The position numbers and the translations under genes were made by a program. The notes under the pieces were generated by a model that worked only from the letters and a program-made list of their open reading frames with translations, made no database searches and was not told the origin of the DNA. Shown one piece after another: positions 17,787 to 27,577 of a stretch of 64,000 bases of DNA. The DNA comes from Pseudarthrobacter sp. NIBRBAC000502770 (lineage in GTDB: Bacteria; Actinomycetota; Actinomycetes; Actinomycetales; Micrococcaceae), in assembly GCF_006517815.1 (NCBI RefSeq), contig NZ_CP041198.1, positions 4,339,797 through 4,403,796 of the forward strand, written 5' to 3'. Within the stretch, counting starts at the first letter, position 1. Each line of letters starts with the position of its first letter.

Positions 17787-18103
17787 TCTTTATTGTCGTC
17801 AAGTTCAAGGTCAAGCCCGAGTGGTCCGAGCGCTGGCCGGAGCTCGTGGCAGACTTCACCGAAGCCACCCGCAAGGAACCGGGCAATCTCTGGTTCGACT
17901 GGTCCCGCAGCCTGGATGACCCCAACGAATACGTCCTGGTGGAAGCTTTCCAGGATGACGCCGCCGGCGACCACGTGAACAGCGACCACTTCAAGAAAGC
18001 CATGGCGGACATGCCCCAGGCCCTCGTTGAGACGCCGAAGATCATCAGCCGGCAGCTCGACGGCGAAGGCTGGGACCTCATGGGCGAACTCACCATCGGC
18101 TAG
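17783..18103 (+). CDS. ABM-domain monooxygenase-like protein
   Basis: A 106-residue single-domain protein of the antibiotic biosynthesis monooxygenase ferredoxin-like fold. IFIVVKFKVKPEW opens the first strand, EPGNLWFDWSRS and YVLVEAFQDDAA follow, then DHFKKAM. Relatives include quinol monooxygenase YgiN and heme-degrading enzymes. The start is GTG overlapping the previous TGA. The specific reaction is not predictable. Confidence 0.78.
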   Translation: MIFIVVKFKVKPEWSERWPELVADFTEATRKEPGNLWFDWSRSLDDPNEYVLVEAFQDDAAGDHVNSDHFKKAMADMPQALVETPKIISRQLDGEGWDLMGELTIG

Positions 18104-18111
18104 GGACTGCG

Positions 18112-18405
18112 ATGTGGATCGGCTGGACCGAGTTCGACATCCTCCTTGGCGATGTGCACAGCCTCAAGGAGAAACGTTCCGTGGTCCGGCCGCTCCTGGC
18201 CGAACTCAAGCGCCGGTTCGAGGTGTCCGTAGCGGAGGTGGGGGACCACAGCCAGTACCGGCGCACCCGGCTTGGCGTTGGCCTGGTGGCAGCGGACCGG
18301 GCGCACGTCGTAGAGGTGCTCGCCGCCGTCGAACGCTTCGTGGCCGGCCGCCCGGAGATCGAGCTGCTCAGTGCCCGCCAGCGCGAGTTCCACAGCGAGG
18401 ACTGA
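18112..18405 (+). CDS. DUF503 family protein
   Basis: 97 residues of the small DUF503 family (YlxP-like): WTEFDILLGDVHSLKEKRSVVRPL and FEVSVAEVGDHSQYRR are typical. In Bacillus the relative lies in the nusA-infB cluster; here it ends a run of small genes instead. It begins eight bases after the previous stop. Function is unknown. Confidence 0.82.
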   Translation: MWIGWTEFDILLGDVHSLKEKRSVVRPLLAELKRRFEVSVAEVGDHSQYRRTRLGVGLVAADRAHVVEVLAAVERFVAGRPEIELLSARQREFHSED

Positions 18406-18419
18406 ACCGGTCCTTAAAT

Positions 18420-18467
18420 GCGGACGGACACCCAAAGCCCTCTCTCTGGGCTCGAGTGTCCGTCCGC
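18420..18467. terminator. bidirectional terminator between DUF503 gene and purL
   Basis: Perfect 12-bp arms GCGGACGGACAC/GTGTCCGTCCGC enclose an internal CCC/GGG-containing loop, between convergent genes. Confidence 0.75.
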
Positions 18468-18479
18468 GTTCCGTGGGGC

Positions 18480-20789
18480 CTAGCCGAAGTACTTCGGCAG
18501 CGTCCCCTCGTGGGCTTCGCGGAGGGCGTCCAGGGACAGGCTCTCCACGCCATTGATGTCCAGGGTGCCGCTCGCCGCGTCCACCACACCAATGCGGGTG
18601 TGCGCGAAGCCACGGGCGGTGCACATGTCCGTGAAGCGGATCTCCTCCGACCTCGGGACACCCACGATGGCGCGGCCCTGGGACTCGGAGAAGAGCGCCG
18701 TGAACAGGTCCACGCCGTCCCGGTCAACAACATCCTGAAGGGCAATCCGGGCACCCACGCCGTAGCGCAGCGAGGACTCCACCAGCGCAGCCGCCAGGCC
18801 GCCCTCGGAGAGGTCGTGCGCAGCGTCGATCATGCCGTCGCGGGAAGCGTTGATGAGGATCTCGCCCAGGGCGCGTTCTGCCTCGAGGTCCACCTTCGGC
18901 GGCTGGCCGCCCAGGTGGCCGCGCATGTTGGCCCACTCGGAACCGTCCAGTTCGGCGCCCGTGGTGCCCAGCAGGTAGATGGCCTGGCCGTCCTCGCGCC
19001 AGCCCGACGGCGTGCGCCGCGCGACGTCGTCGAGCTTACCCAGCACCGCCACCACGGGGGAGGGGTGGATGGGCGTGGTGCCCGTCTGGTTGTACAGCGA
19101 GACGTTGCCGCCGGTGACGGGGATGCCCAGCACCATGCAGGCGTCGGACAGGCCGCGGATGGCCTCGGCGAGCTGCCACATGACGTCCGGGTCCTCGGGG
19201 GAGCCGAAGTTCAGGCAGTCGCTGACGGCCATGGGGATGGCGCCCGCGGTGGCGACGTTACGGTAGGCCTCGGCCAGTGCCAGCTGCGCGCCGTGGTACG
19301 GGTCCAGGTAGGTGTAGCGGCCGTTGGCATCGGTGGCCAGGGCAACGCCCAGGCCTGACTCCTCGTCAACGCGGACCACGCCGGCGTCGTCGGGGAACGC
19401 CATGGAGGTGTTGCCGCCGACGTAGCGGTCGTACTGGTTGGTGATCCAGGCCTTGGAGCACATGTTCGGCGAGGCCACGAGCTCGGTGACGGCCGCGGCG
19501 AGCTCAGCAGGGGCGGCCGGACGGCCGGCGTCCTGCACCGAGCCAGTGAAGGTGTCCGCCTGCACGGCGTCCTGCCACTCGGGGCGGGCGAACGGGCGGT
19601 CGTAGACCGGGCCGTCGTGCGCCACGGTGCGGGGATCGACGTCGACAATCACGTCGCCTTCCCACGTGATGATCAGGCGGCCGGTGTCGGTCACCTCGCC
19701 CAGCCAGGAGTACTCCACGGCCCACTTGTCCATGACGGCCTCGAACGCTTCCACGTTCTCCGGCGTGACCACGGCCATCATGCGCTCCTGCGACTCGGAC
19801 ATCAGGATCTCGCCCGGGGTCAGCGTGGGGTCGCGGAGCAGGACGGAGGTCAGCTCAACCTGCATGCCGCCGTCGCCATTGGATGCAAGCTCCGACGTGG
19901 CGCAGGAGATGCCTGCGGCGCCGAGGTCCTGGATGCCTTCCACCAGGGAGCCCTTGAAGAGCTCCAGGCAGCACTCGATGAGCACCTTCTCCGCGAAGGG
20001 ATCGCCCACCTGGACGGCGGGGCGCTTGGAGGGCTTGGTGTCATCGAAGGACTCGGAGGCCAGCACGGAGGCGCCGCCGATTCCGTCGCCGCCGGTGCGT
20101 GCACCGAACAAAACCACCTTGTTGCCCTTGCCGGAGGCGTTGGCCAGGCGGATATCCTCGTGGCGCATGACGCCGACAGCCAGGGCGTTGACCAGCGGGT
20201 TGCCCTGGTAGACGGAGTCGAACACCATCTCGCCGCCGATGTTCGGCAGGCCCAGCGAGTTGCCGTAGCCGCCGATGCCCGCCACGGCGCCGTGCATGAC
20301 GCGGGCGGTGTCCGGGTGGTCGATGGCGCCGAAGCGCAGCGGGTCCATGACGGCGACGGGACGGGCGCCCATGGAGATGATGTCGCGGACAATGCCGCCG
20401 ATGCCGGTCGCGGCGCCCTGGTAGGGCTCAACGAACGACGGCGAGTTGTGCGATTCGATCTTGAAGGTCACGGCCCAGCCGTCCCCCAGGTTGGTCACGC
20501 CGGCGTTTTCGCCGATGCCCACCAGCATGTCCTTCTTCATTTCCTCGGTGACCTTCTGCCCGAACTGGCGCAGGTGGTTCTTGGAGGACTTGTAGGAGCA
20601 GTGCTCGCTCCACATGACGGAGTACATGGCCAGTTCGGCGCCGGTGGGGCGGCGGCCAAGGACCTTGACGATCTCGTCGAACTCGTTCTGCTTCAGGCCA
20701 AGTTCCGCCCAGGGCAGCTCGGTGTCCGGAGTCTTGGCAGCGTTCTCGACGGTGTCGATGTTGAACTTCTTGGTGGTTTCGGTGGTCAC
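18480..20789 (-). CDS. purL: phosphoribosylformylglycinamidine synthase subunit PurL
   Basis: 769 residues, the small-type PurL that works with separate PurQ and PurS. It catalyses ATP-dependent conversion of FGAR to FGAM in purine synthesis, using ammonia channelled from PurQ. Conserved segments are [34 protein letters not shown] and two AIRS-like halves. Its start overlaps the purQ stop by four bases. It is last in the purS-purQ-purL operon. Confidence 0.97.
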   Translation of the reverse strand: MTTETTKKFNIDTVENAAKTPDTELPWAELGLKQNEFDEIVKVLGRRPTGAELAMYSVMWSEHCSYKSSKNHLRQFGQKVTEEMKKDMLVGIGENAGVTNLGDGWAVTFKIESHNSPSFVEPYQGAATGIGGIVRDIISMGARPVAVMDPLRFGAIDHPDTARVMHGAVAGIGGYGNSLGLPNIGGEMVFDSVYQGNPLVNALAVGVMRHEDIRLANASGKGNKVVLFGARTGGDGIGGASVLASESFDDTKPSKRPAVQVGDPFAEKVLIECCLELFKGSLVEGIQDLGAAGISCATSELASNGDGGMQVELTSVLLRDPTLTPGEILMSESQERMMAVVTPENVEAFEAVMDKWAVEYSWLGEVTDTGRLIITWEGDVIVDVDPRTVAHDGPVYDRPFARPEWQDAVQADTFTGSVQDAGRPAAPAELAAAVTELVASPNMCSKAWITNQYDRYVGGNTSMAFPDDAGVVRVDEESGLGVALATDANGRYTYLDPYHGAQLALAEAYRNVATAGAIPMAVSDCLNFGSPEDPDVMWQLAEAIRGLSDACMVLGIPVTGGNVSLYNQTGTTPIHPSPVVAVLGKLDDVARRTPSGWREDGQAIYLLGTTGAELDGSEWANMRGHLGGQPPKVDLEAERALGEILINASRDGMIDAAHDLSEGGLAAALVESSLRYGVGARIALQDVVDRDGVDLFTALFSESQGRAIVGVPRSEEIRFTDMCTARGFAHTRIGVVDAASGTLDINGVESLSLDALREAHEGTLPKYFG

Positions 20790-21559
20790 TTGTCGCCTCC
20801 CACAATCTTGTTCAGGACGGAGGTGAAGAAGCCGAGGCCGTCGGTGTCGGAACCGCCGATGCCATCGAGCGATTCGGGGCCGAAGCCCGGTTCCACGGCG
20901 TGCTCGGGGTGCGGCATGAGGCCCACCACGTTGCCTGCTGCGTTGGAGATACCGGCGATGTCGCGGCGGGAGCCGTTCGGGTTGAAGCCCACATAACGGA
21001 AGACGACGCGGCCCTCGGCCTCAAGGGCGTCCAGGGTTTTCTCGTCAGCGATGTACTGGCCGTCCTGGTTCTTCAGCGGGATGGTGATTTCCTGGCCGGC
21101 CTGGTAGTCCAGCGTCCACGCGGTGTTGGTGTTCTCCACGCGCAGCACCTGGTCGCGGCAGAGGAACTTCAGGTGGTCGTTCTTGATCATCGAGCCGGGC
21201 AGCAGGTGCGATTCGGTGAGGATCTGGAACCCGTTGCAGATGCCCAGGACGGGCAGCTTGGCGTCGGAGTTGGCGGCGTCGATGATCCTGGACATCAGCG
21301 GCGCGAAGCGGGCAATGGCGCCGGCGCGGAGGTAATCGCCGTAGGAGAAGCCGCCGGGAATCACGACGGCGTCCACGTCACCAAGTTCGGTGTCGCCGTG
21401 CCAGAGTTCGACGGCGGTGGCACCGGCGAGGCGCACGGCGCGGGCAGCGTCCCGGTCGTCAAGGGTGCCGGGGAAGGTGACGACGCCGATGCGGGCGCCG
21501 GCGAGGCGCGGTTCCGCCGCGACAGCGACAGCTTCGCCGATCAGGGGAAGTTCAGTCAT
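20786..21559 (-). CDS. purQ: phosphoribosylformylglycinamidine synthase subunit PurQ
   Basis: 257 residues, a class I glutamine amidotransferase that supplies ammonia to PurL. The nucleophile cysteine is in [11 protein letters not shown]. The catalytic His-x-Glu is in [11 protein letters not shown]. About 20 residues precede the usual family start ([12 protein letters not shown]), so translation could begin slightly later, but the ATG at 21559 follows the purS stop by one base, favouring it. Confidence 0.95.
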   Translation of the reverse strand: MTELPLIGEAVAVAAEPRLAGARIGVVTFPGTLDDRDAARAVRLAGATAVELWHGDTELGDVDAVVIPGGFSYGDYLRAGAIARFAPLMSRIIDAANSDAKLPVLGICNGFQILTESHLLPGSMIKNDHLKFLCRDQVLRVENTNTAWTLDYQAGQEITIPLKNQDGQYIADEKTLDALEAEGRVVFRYVGFNPNGSRRDIAGISNAAGNVVGLMPHPEHAVEPGFGPESLDGIGGSDTDGLGFFTSVLNKIVGGDK

Positions 21560-21560
21560 C

Positions 21561-21812
21561 TCAGGCCTCGACGACCTCGACGTTGACGACGTCCTCGATC
21601 ACGGGGTTGGACAGGAGGGTTTCGGCGGCGTCACGGGCCTGGGCCAGGATTTCCTCGGTCACCTCGCCGTCGACCGTCAGTTCGAAACGCTTGCCCTGGC
21701 GGACAGAGCTGAAGCTGGTGAAGCCCAGCCGGGGGAGAGCGCCAACGATTGCCTTCCCCTGGGGGTCCAGAATCTCGGGCTTGGGCATGACGTCAACAAC
21801 GATCCGGGGCAT
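21561..21812 (-). CDS. purS: phosphoribosylformylglycinamidine synthase subunit PurS
   Basis: 83 residues, the small dimeric subunit that bridges PurQ and Pur[20 protein letters not shown] and the closing [11 protein letters not shown] are typical. The ATG at 21812 has AGGAG seven bases upstream; an upstream in-frame start at 21869 would add 19 residues not found in the family. It is the first gene of the operon. Confidence 0.93.
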   Translation of the reverse strand: MPRIVVDVMPKPEILDPQGKAIVGALPRLGFTSFSSVRQGKRFELTVDGEVTEEILAQARDAAETLLSNPVIEDVVNVEVVEA

Positions 21813-22059
21813 CCGGCAACTCCTGTGCGTGAGCTTGGGTAAGGGCGCAGCGGAGTGGTGCCGTCTCACGCCGTACCGGTGTGTCGGGGGACATGGTGGA
21901 CGGGCGCTCCGCGAGCTTGCCCTATCATTCTACCGGCACGGGCGCATCGCTCTGAATCCCCGCGGCCCCGGTGGGGGTGCCGCACAAAACGCTGGAACAT
22001 TCGAGGCGTATGGAGGTCTGGTTCTGGAGTTGCCGCAGGGCCTTCACTAGGATTGCTGG

Positions 22060-22245
22060 ATGGCTGAGAATTCGAAGTCCGTGTTGTTGCCGATGGTCGC
22101 TGCTGCCGTGTTCGCCGGCCTGGGCCGCATGGTGTTCCAGAAGGTCAAGGCTGACCGCCTGGCCCGCGAGACGCGGGTGGCGGGCCCGGTGGATGAGAAG
22201 ACCAGGCAGTGGATCAGTGACGTGGTGCGGACTCCGCGGCATTAG
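22060..22245 (+). CDS. small membrane-anchored hypothetical protein
   Basis: 61 residues. A hydrophobic stretch (VLLPMVAAAVFAGLGRMVF, about residues 8-26) is followed by a charged cytoplasmic tail with KVKADRLARETR. No family is recognised. No strong ribosome-binding site precedes the ATG, but the codon usage is normal for the region and a terminator follows at 22274. Confidence 0.55.
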   Translation: MAENSKSVLLPMVAAAVFAGLGRMVFQKVKADRLARETRVAGPVDEKTRQWISDVVRTPRH

Positions 22246-22273
22246 CCCGCAGGCATCCTCCCACTTTGTTGCA

Positions 22274-22297
22274 GGGCGTCCTTCGGGGCGCCCTTTT
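22274..22297 (+). terminator. intrinsic terminator
   Basis: GGGCG(T)CC and GG(G)CGCCC arms around a TTCG tetraloop are followed by TTTTG. Confidence 0.75.
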
Positions 22298-22499
22298 GCG
22301 TGCCTGAGGTTACTGAGGCTTTTGGCCGTCGTATGACAGGCGAAAATTTTTCAAATGTGCTCTATGTCATATCGCGCTCTCAGTCTGTACCCTGTGAACA
22401 GTCTGGTCTCAGCTAATTACAAAACCTGTAATTCCCTCTGCAGTGCCAGTCATTCGGGGCGCCCACCACTCTGGGCGGCACATCGTGAAAGGGTTGCAC

Positions 22500-25400
22500 G
22501 TGAAATCAACTGGAAAGAGCCCCTTGCGGGCTGGGGGACTCCGGAAGGCGGCCGCCCTGGCCGTCGGGTTGCCCCTGATCCTTAGCTCGCTGGCAGAGGG
22601 GCCCGCTTCGGCGGCGCCTGACGTCCAGGGCGCCGGACACGCTTCATCCGCCGCCAAGGACGGCCAGTTCAGGGACGGCAGGTACATCGTGGTACTCGCC
22701 GGCCCGGCTGCCGCGGCCTATGAAGGGGGAACTGACGGGCTGGGCGCTACCAAGCCGCAGCAGGGCAGGAAGCTCGACGCGGGCAGTCCCAACTACAAGG
22801 CCTACGACGCCCATCTGCGCAAGCAGCAGCGCGACGTTGCAGCTGCGCAGGGGGTCACTCCCGCCAAGCAGTACACCGCGGCCCTGAACGGGTTTACGGC
22901 GGAACTGACCGCGGCGCAGGCGGGAGCCCTGTCCAAGGACAAGCGCGTCCTGGTGGTTGCGCCCGACGTCGAGAACAAACCCGATTACACCACCACCGAC
23001 TTCCTCAAGCTCACCGGTCCTGATGGGACCTGGGCCAAGCAGTTCGGGGGCGAAGCCAACGCCGGCAAGGGCGTAGTGGTGGGCGTTATCGATTCGGGCT
23101 ATGCCCCGGACAACCCCTTCCTTCAAGGGGAACCGGTGAAGGCCCTGCAGGGTGAGGCGCAGGTTGGCGTCCCCTACCGCACCGGCGACGGCAAAATTGC
23201 CATGCTCAAAGCGGACGGCACCACTTTCGAGGGTGAATGCCAGAAAGGACAGGGAACGGGGGCATCCTTCGACGGATCACTCTGCAATTCCAAGGTCATC
23301 GGGGCCCGGTACTTCGCGGATTCCTTCCTGCAGTACGTAACACCCGGCAACCGCGCCCCCGAAGAGCAGATCTCCCCCGTGGACGTGGGAAGCCACGGCA
23401 CCCACACGGCCACCACTGCCGCCGGCAACGCCAATATCGAGCAGGTGATCGACGGGGCCAGCTTCGGCAAGAGCTCCGGCGTGGCGCCGGCCGCCAAGGT
23501 TTCGGTCTACAAGGTCTGCTGGGAAGACACGAACCCGGACACCGGCGGCTGCTACTCCTCCGCTTCGGTTGAGGCCGTGGACGCAGCCATCAAGGACGGC
23601 GTCGACGTCTTGAACTACTCCATTTCCGGAAACAACAACAGCACCACCGATCCCGTGGCGCTGGCCTTCCTGAACGCCGCCGCCGCCGGCATTTTTGTTT
23701 CTGCCTCGGCAGGAAATTCCGGTCCCACGGCCTCCACCGTCAACCACGCCTCGCCATGGCTGACCACGGTGGCCGCCGCAACCTTCCCCAGTGACCTGGT
23801 GGGCACGGTCAAGGTATCCGACGGATCGCTGTACCGCGGCGCATCCATCATGAAGTCCGAGCCGGCGGACAAGCCTGTGGTCCTGGCTGCTGCTGCCGCC
23901 GCGGCCGGTGCGGCCAACCCCAACCTCTGCGGCCCGGGAACCCTTGACGCCGCCAAGGTGGCCGGCAAGGTTGTTGTCTGCGACCGCGGCGTGGTGGACC
24001 GGACCGCCAAGAGCCAGGAAGTCCTGGACAAGGGCGGCGTGGGCATGATCCTGGTGAACCTCACCAGCAGCTCCGAGGACGCCGACAACCACGCTGTTCC
24101 CACCGTCCACGTCAACGCGCCCAAGAGCCTGGAGCTGAAGGCCAAGCTCGAAGCGAATCCGGCACTGACGGTAAGCCTGGTCAAGGGCGACCTGACCGGA
24201 CTTCCCCCGGCGCCGGCGCCCCAGATCGCGGGCTTCTCGTCCCGCGGGCCCACCCTCGCGTCCGGCGGTGACCTGCTCAAGCCTGATATCTCGGCCCCGG
24301 GCGTGAACGTCCTTGCCGGCGTCTCCACGATCGGCAACCATGGCGACCAGTTCGGATTCATGTCCGGCACGTCCATGGCCGCGCCGCACATCGCCGGTTT
24401 CGGTGCCCTGGTGCTCGGCAAGCAGCCGAAATGGTCGCCCGCCATGGTGAAGTCCGCCATGATGACCACCGCCTACCCGCTGGTGAACGCCGACGGCACG
24501 CCCAATACCGATCCCTTCCAGGGCGGTGCCGGCCACATCGACTCCACCCGTGTCCTTGATCCCGGGCTGGTCTACGATTCAGGCATCCAGGACTGGCTCG
24601 GCTTCCTCAACGGACAGGGCGTGGAAACGGGAGCGCCGCAGGCGGGCACCATCGCTGCCCGCGACCTCAATGTTCCCTCGGTTGCCCTGGGCAGCCTGGT
24701 GGGTGAGGTCCAGGTCAAGCGCAAGCTGACCGCGCTGGTCCCGGGCATGTACCGCCCCGAAGTGGACATGCCGGGCTTCAACGTCAACGTCGAACCCAAG
24801 GCATTGAACTTCGCCAAGGCCGGGCAGACCCGTGAAGTGACCCTCACCATCCGGAACGTCAGCGGCCCAGTGGGCAAGTTCAGCACCGGCAGCCTCACCT
24901 GGAAGGGCCCCCGGACGGTGAGCTCACCGATCGCCATCCGGCCCGTTGACGCCCAGATCGCCCCGTCGTTCACCTTCAGCTCGCCCACGGGCACCGGCAG
25001 TGGATCGATGAACCTCGTATCCGGCTCGGACAGCCCCATCGCCGTCGGAGTAGAGGGGCTGGCACCCCTGAGCCAGACCGCCATCACCAAGACCCCGGGA
25101 GCGTACGCAGCCACGAACGACGCGCACAACGCCCTGCTCCAGGTGAAGGTGCCGGCCGGCGCCACGTTTGCCCGGCTGGGCATCCAGGCGCAGTCGAACG
25201 ACGTCGACTGGGACATGGTGGTCTACGCACCGAACGGATCCGGGGGCCTCACAGCCACCCAGGTGGCAACGGCATCGGCCAGTGAGTTCCTGGACCTCGA
25301 ATCACCGCGTCCCGGGACCTACTACGTGGTGGCGAACCTGTACGCCACCCCGGACAACGGGCCTGCCACTGCTGCGGTCCAGGCCGTCTCCTTTGCCGGT

Positions 25401-25631
25401 GACGCAGGCAACCTGACGGTTAATCCCAACCCCATCGTGGCGCCGAACGGGACCGCCACCTCGGCCACGCTCAATTGGACGGGACTTTCCGAAGGGTCGT
25501 ACCTCTCCCGGCTGAGCCTGGGCAGCAACGGCATCAAGACCTGGGTCAACGTGCAGGTAGGTTCCGGCTCTGCCCCGGCTCCGGCCGGCGCTCCCCAGAT
25601 GGGCATGGCCCAGGCTGTTCCCGCAGCCTGA
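22500..25631 (+). CDS. secreted plant-type subtilase (S8 peptidase)
   Basis: 1043 residues. The signal peptide ends near PASAA; an I9-type propeptide follows (about 50-160). The S8 catalytic residues are Asp198 (VIDSG), His299 (GSHGTHTAT), Asn406 (SAGNSG) and Ser625 (SGTSMAAPHIAG). A PA domain (VVCDRGVV...GVGMILVN) is inserted between His and Ser, and a fibronectin-like domain follows, as in cucumisin-type plant subtilases. The C-terminal 200 residues form a further beta-rich region. The GTG at 22500 is chosen because GAAAGGG lies six bases upstream and it gives a normal signal peptide. It is an extracellular protease; substrates are unknown. Confidence 0.92.
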   Translation: MKSTGKSPLRAGGLRKAAALAVGLPLILSSLAEGPASAAPDVQGAGHASSAAKDGQFRDGRYIVVLAGPAAAAYEGGTDGLGATKPQQGRKLDAGSPNYKAYDAHLRKQQRDVAAAQGVTPAKQYTAALNGFTAELTAAQAGALSKDKRVLVVAPDVENKPDYTTTDFLKLTGPDGTWAKQFGGEANAGKGVVVGVIDSGYAPDNPFLQGEPVKALQGEAQVGVPYRTGDGKIAMLKADGTTFEGECQKGQGTGASFDGSLCNSKVIGARYFADSFLQYVTPGNRAPEEQISPVDVGSHGTHTATTAAGNANIEQVIDGASFGKSSGVAPAAKVSVYKVCWEDTNPDTGGCYSSASVEAVDAAIKDGVDVLNYSISGNNNSTTDPVALAFLNAAAAGIFVSASAGNSGPTASTVNHASPWLTTVAAATFPSDLVGTVKVSDGSLYRGASIMKSEPADKPVVLAAAAAAAGAANPNLCGPGTLDAAKVAGKVVVCDRGVVDRTAKSQEVLDKGGVGMILVNLTSSSEDADNHAVPTVHVNAPKSLELKAKLEANPALTVSLVKGDLTGLPPAPAPQIAGFSSRGPTLASGGDLLKPDISAPGVNVLAGVSTIGNHGDQFGFMSGTSMAAPHIAGFGALVLGKQPKWSPAMVKSAMMTTAYPLVNADGTPNTDPFQGGAGHIDSTRVLDPGLVYDSGIQDWLGFLNGQGVETGAPQAGTIAARDLNVPSVALGSLVGEVQVKRKLTALVPGMYRPEVDMPGFNVNVEPKALNFAKAGQTREVTLTIRNVSGPVGKFSTGSLTWKGPRTVSSPIAIRPVDAQIAPSFTFSSPTGTGSGSMNLVSGSDSPIAVGVEGLAPLSQTAITKTPGAYAATNDAHNALLQVKVPAGATFARLGIQAQSNDVDWDMVVYAPNGSGGLTATQVATASASEFLDLESPRPGTYYVVANLYATPDNGPATAAVQAVSFAGDAGNLTVNPNPIVAPNGTATSATLNWTGLSEGSYLSRLSLGSNGIKTWVNVQVGSGSAPAPAGAPQMGMAQAVPAA

Positions 25632-25653
25632 CCATCAACTATGCATGGGGGGA

Positions 25654-25685
25654 GGGTCCCGGACGATACGTCCGGGACCCTTTTT
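25654..25685. terminator. intrinsic terminator after the subtilase
   Basis: Perfect 12-bp stem GGGTCCCGGACG/CGTCCGGGACCC with a 3-base loop, followed by TTTTT on the plus strand. Confidence 0.9.
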
Positions 25686-25704
25686 CGTGCCGGGCCCCCG
25701 GAGG

Positions 25705-26037
25705 TCAGGCGCCGTTGCCACCCAGCAGGGGAGCCATGGCCTTCCACCGGGCGATCTCGCAGCCATCCGTCCGGGTGAAGACCGAATGGACCGCCCGGCC
25801 ATGGAACGTGCCGGAAACGACGGCCACCTGTGGTCCCCCGTACTGCTGGGTGCACAGCCTGGGTGGCCCGGGCCGGGGAAAGAAGATGTCTTCCCCGAAT
25901 TCCTCCACAGCCGCCAGCGCAGCCTCCGGTGCCGGTAGGGTGGTCCCGGGCGCCGGAGTCCCGTCCTCCGCCACAAGCCGGAACACATACTCGGGAGCCT
26001 CCGGGGCCTCCCGGACGCTGATGGCCAGGTCGATCAC
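25705..26037 (-). CDS. SSI-like protein lacking signal peptide
   Basis: 110 residues starting at GTG, overlapping the preceding gene's TGA. Its C-terminal half (LCTQQYGGPQVAVVSGT, then FTRTDGCEIARW) matches the second disulfide region of Streptomyces subtilisin inhibitors and is nearly the same as in the lipoprotein at 26944. The first cysteine pair is absent (VAED and ALAAV replace the cysteine-bearing positions) and no export signal is seen, so it is probably cytoplasmic. The family call rests on motif resemblance. Whether it inhibits proteases is unknown. Confidence 0.65.
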   Translation of the reverse strand: MIDLAISVREAPEAPEYVFRLVAEDGTPAPGTTLPAPEAALAAVEEFGEDIFFPRPGPPRLCTQQYGGPQVAVVSGTFHGRAVHSVFTRTDGCEIARWKAMAPLLGGNGA

Positions 26038-26975
26038 TTCTGCACTCCATCTGCGAGGGCACCAAGGTCCAGGGCAACTCTCTCCCGCAGCGCGGTTGCC
26101 TCCGCGGCAAAATTGCGCTGGTGCTCAACGTAGGAAGCCTTGCCCTGTGGGGTTTCGATGGGAATGGCTGGGTAGCCCCACTCGGCGAGGTCGTATGGGG
26201 AAGCCTGCATGTCCATGGCCCGGATGCGCCAGGAGAGTTCGAAACAGTCCATGACCAGTTCGCTGGACAGTGCCGGCAACAGTTTGTATGCCCACTTGTA
26301 GAGGTCCATGTTGGCGTGCAGGCAGCCCGGCTGCTCCATGTGGCGCTGCGACTCCCGGCTGGGTGAAAACTCGTTGAGCGGGATGGCATCCGGGGTGTAG
26401 AACCGGAACGCGTCAAAGTGGGTGCACCGGATCCTGTTGTCCTCCACCACCTTGTCCGTACCCGCTGACCCAAGCCGCAGCTGCAGGTATTCGTGGCGGA
26501 GGTCGAACTTGTCCTGCCGGTAGACCATGGCCCATTCATGCAGGCCGAAGCAACCGAACTGGGCAGGCCGGGCCGCCGTGCCCCGAAGGATCACCCCGGC
26601 GAACGCCACTGCTTCCTTGCGGTCCGCAAGGAAGGCGGCCCGGTCGAAGGTGGCCGCCGTGCTTCCCGCAGGCAAGCCCAGGAAACCAAGCTCGCCGCCG
26701 TCGAGCCTCCGGTAATGCTTCCAGCCCAGCCGCTCGGCTGCCTGGGCGCCGGTGAGGACCGCGCCGGCGCCCGGGTGCCAGCGCTTCAACTGCCCCGGTT
26801 TCTGCGTGTAGTAGGTGAAAAGGAAATCCTCCACCGGGTGCTTTTGTCCTGCGGACCGGCGGGCCAGGTAAGGATCGGCGTAGCGGCTGACGCGCTGCAG
26901 GTGGGCTTCCCCCCGTGCCTGGGCGCTGTCCTCCGCCAGCAGGCTAAGAGGCTCCACCGGCGGCACCGAGCACAT
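26034..26975 (-). CDS. conserved actinobacterial protein, often labelled 3-methyladenine DNA glycosylase
   Basis: About 313 residues. KHPVEDFLFTYYTQKPGQLKRWHPG and FGCFGLHEWAMVYRQ are strongly characteristic of an actinobacterial family that databases commonly label 3-methyladenine DNA glycosylase; I see no helix-hairpin-helix or other glycosylase motif, so that label is doubtful. The start is uncertain: ATG 26975 or GTG 26957 fit the family better than the upstream 27023. Either overlaps the end of the SSI-like lipoprotein gene, suggesting coupling. Confidence 0.6.
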   Translation of the reverse strand: MCSVPPVEPLSLLAEDSAQARGEAHLQRVSRYADPYLARRSAGQKHPVEDFLFTYYTQKPGQLKRWHPGAGAVLTGAQAAERLGWKHYRRLDGGELGFLGLPAGSTAATFDRAAFLADRKEAVAFAGVILRGTAARPAQFGCFGLHEWAMVYRQDKFDLRHEYLQLRLGSAGTDKVVEDNRIRCTHFDAFRFYTPDAIPLNEFSPSRESQRHMEQPGCLHANMDLYKWAYKLLPALSSELVMDCFELSWRIRAMDMQASPYDLAEWGYPAIPIETPQGKASYVEHQRNFAAEATALRERVALDLGALADGVQK

Positions 26976-27504
26976 CCCCGGCAGCGTCCCATGCGCTGAT
27001 CTCGCATCCGTTGGTCCGCGCAAATTTGGAATCCACGGCCACGCCGTCCACCATGCCCGTGACGGTAGCTGTTTGGGGGCCGCCGTACTGTTGGGTGCAG
27101 GGCCGCGACGTCCCTGCCGGGGCCGGGGCCAGGATGCCTGGGTTCGCTTTCAGCGCGGCGCAGGCGGCAGCGGCGTTGGGATGGCTGCTTTCGGCGGCGG
27201 GGGTGCCCGCGGAACAAACCAGGGTGTAGTCGACTTCGGGTGCGCCCGGGGACGGAACCACGGTGATGGCGAGCTCGGCATTTCCCTGTCCCGGGCCCTC
27301 GGCTGGCCGCGACGTGGCGGGGGCGGGCGCCGGTACCGAGGTTTCTGTGTCCGGAGAGGGGGCCGCAGTGCCGGCCGGGGAGCCTGCCGATGCGGTGGAG
27401 GGCGCTGTGGACGCGGATGTGCCATTGCCGGGAGTGCCGCTGCAGCCCGAGACCAGGCCGGCGGCAACGGCAAGGAATGCTGCGAGCATCCGGAACTTCC
27501 GCAT
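26944..27504 (-). CDS. SSI-like lipoprotein
   Basis: 186 residues. The signal peptide carries a lipobox (LVSGC, Cys21), then a Ser/Ala/Pro-rich linker to about residue 75. The C-terminal domain resembles Streptomyces subtilisin inhibitor (I16): YTLVCSAG, SHPNAAAACAAL, then CTQQYGGPQTATVTG and TNGCEISAWD, giving four cysteines placed as in the two SSI disulfides. The residue matching the SSI P1 site appears to be Gln, not Met or Lys. It would be anchored outside the membrane. It lies opposite a secreted subtilase, which suggests, but does not show, a protease-inhibitor role. Confidence 0.7.
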   Translation of the reverse strand: MRKFRMLAAFLAVAAGLVSGCSGTPGNGTSASTAPSTASAGSPAGTAAPSPDTETSVPAPAPATSRPAEGPGQGNAELAITVVPSPGAPEVDYTLVCSAGTPAAESSHPNAAAACAALKANPGILAPAPAGTSRPCTQQYGGPQTATVTGMVDGVAVDSKFARTNGCEISAWDAAGDVLGAAGGAS

Positions 27505-27577
27505 CAGGCCACCTTCCCTTCGTCCAGCAATTCTAGTCGCTTGGCATGGGGCAGGCAGGCCGTCGCCCTCCGGGCAG

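Noticed and set aside
23277..24536. 419-codon minus-strand open frame within the subtilase
   Set aside because: It is antisense to catalytic regions of the peptidase with no ribosome-binding site.
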